Assembly (NCBI RefSeq): GCF_029504695.1
Contig: NZ_JAQFIN010000005.1
Location: 248,001 to 312,000, forward strand
Source of the DNA: Parabacteroides sp. PF5-6
Lineage (GTDB): Bacteria > Bacteroidota > Bacteroidia > Bacteroidales > Tannerellaceae
DNA: 64,000 nucleotides
Reading direction: 5' to 3'
The notes under the pieces are model-generated. The model did not search any database and was not told the DNA's origin. It saw nothing but the letters and a program-made list of their open reading frames with translations. The position numbers were made by a program, and so were the translations under genes. This document shows positions 63,481-64,000 of the stretch, one piece after another (positions within the stretch are counted from its first letter, which is position 1; every line of letters starts with the position of its first letter).

Positions 63481-63847
63481 ATTTGCCTATAGAAGCTTTT
63501 GTGCTTTTAATTATGGAAGTTATCATTCTGATAAGCTCTTGTGCATCTTTATATATACTGTTAAAAGCCTCTTCATTAATATACTCTGCTTTGTGGAGCA
63601 ACTCTAACCAGTATAAAGTCTCATTACTCTCTTTTTGTGCTATAGAAAGCTTATGTATAAAGTCCAATGTACTTTCCGCATGTTCACTTTCCCGTTGCAT
63701 AGCTCCTATTGCTGTCCCGGATCGGAGTATTTGTTTAGAGAGTATCATCTCCTTTTTCTCTTTACAAAGATATTTGTAAAGCTTAATGATCCTCAAAGCA
63801 AAGCAAAAACTCTTATCCTTCAAAGGGTTTAAACGTATATCTTTCAT
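63476..63847 (-). CDS. Four-helix-bundle protein (23S rRNA IVP family)
   Basis: 123 residues: RIIKLYKYLCKEKKEMILSK, QILRSGTAIGAMQRESEHA and NETLYWLELLHKAEYI match the S23/four-helix-bundle family first found in rRNA intervening sequences. Function unknown. It sits between argG and argC on the same strand, flanked by heptamer arrays on both sides. Confidence 0.87.
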   Translation of the reverse strand: MKDIRLNPLKDKSFCFALRIIKLYKYLCKEKKEMILSKQILRSGTAIGAMQRESEHAESTLDFIHKLSIAQKESNETLYWLELLHKAEYINEEAFNSIYKDAQELIRMITSIIKSTKASIGKL

Positions 63848-63857
63848 AAGGCAAGTT

Positions 63858-63885
63858 ATAATTTACAATTTATAATTTATAATTG
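63858..63885. repeat. Four heptamers ATAATTT between argG and the four-helix-bundle gene
   Basis: ATAATTT, ACAATTT, ATAATTT, ATAATTG. A perfect 9-bp inverted repeat (GTTAATGAC / GTCATTAAC, 63887-63908) overlapping the argG stop follows. Confidence 0.85.
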
Positions 63886-63887
63886 AG

Positions 63888-64000
63888 TTAATGACTTTTG
63901 TCATTAACGTTGTAATATAACTTCATTTGATTGCCCAGGATACGCGTGAAGCCTTTCACGTCGTCGGCAGTCCACGCTTTTTGTTCTTCACCGTACACGC
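63888..64000 (-). CDS. argG: Argininosuccinate synthase, C-terminal fragment
   Basis: The last 36 codons and stop are in the window (YGEEQKAWTADDVKGFTRIL, then GNQMKLYYNVNDKSH). They fit the C-terminus of Bacteroidetes ArgG, and the order argG-argC-argD is the known arginine arrangement in Bacteroides; without the rest of the gene the call relies on that context. Stop at 63888-63890. Confidence 0.7.
   Translation of the reverse strand, partial: VYGEEQKAWTADDVKGFTRILGNQMKLYYNVNDKSH

Overview
The window is a bacterial chromosome segment from the Bacteroidales, most likely Parabacteroides or a close relative (Tannerellaceae). That placement is inference. It rests on promoters of the TTTG-N19/20-TAnnTTTG type, secreted proteins ending in a type IX secretion (T9SS)-like sorting domain, an N-succinylornithine carbamoyltransferase, an inositol-lipid gene set, a methylmalonyl-CoA decarboxylase operon with a lamin-tail/OadG fusion, and the order rpsU-xerC-hpf-tRNAs-tuf-secE-nusG-rplKAJL-rpoBC. 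There is no rRNA operon and no CRISPR array.

Layout. 1-7 kb is accessory: an ORF6N protein fragment, a membrane-anchored AraC-type regulator with a secreted T9SS-type protein, and an HU / small membrane protein / M15 peptidase / lipoprotein cassette that resembles a phage lysis module. 7-22 kb is the core translation-transcription block with five tRNAs. 22-23.4 kb is a 1.3 kb gene-free island packed with repeats. 23.4-28.4 kb holds DUF3467, arginine and proline biosynthesis (argF', proA, proB) with a REP-associated transposase inside proBA, and a HepT/MntA toxin-antitoxin pair overlapping proB. 28.4-36.2 kb has an acyl-CoA ligase with its XRE-cupin regulator, proline catabolism (P5C dehydrogenase and proline dehydrogenase), proC and a C1 peptidase. 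36.4-44.3 kb has a DPP-IV-like peptidase, two more membrane AraC-type regulators, HicAB (hicA only 59 codons) and a second T9SS-type protein. 44.3-51 kb is a minus-strand inositol-lipid operon followed by a phosphoesterase and a barrel-like protein. 51-59 kb has an RRM protein, a porin-like protein, a sugar transporter and mce-mmdA-mmdD-mmdC-mmdB. 59-64 kb has a Crp/Fnr regulator divergent from a porin, then argD, argC, a four-helix-bundle gene and the 3' end of argG.

The strongest unexplained signal is in the gaps. (1) Seven arrays consist of four (one: three to four) contiguous 22-bp (one: 21-bp) units with no spacers. They fall into five sequence families, and none lies between convergent genes. 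(2) At least ten loci carry about four tandem heptamers (28 nt), usually facing a reverse-complement array across 0-110 nt; each locus uses its own heptamer. Two paralogous secreted proteins carry such a four-heptamer block, with different words, at the same linker just before the C-terminal sorting domain. (3) Two long perfect inverted repeats (32 and 28 bp) have nearly identical spacers (57 and 58 nt). I know of no named family that covers (1) or (2).
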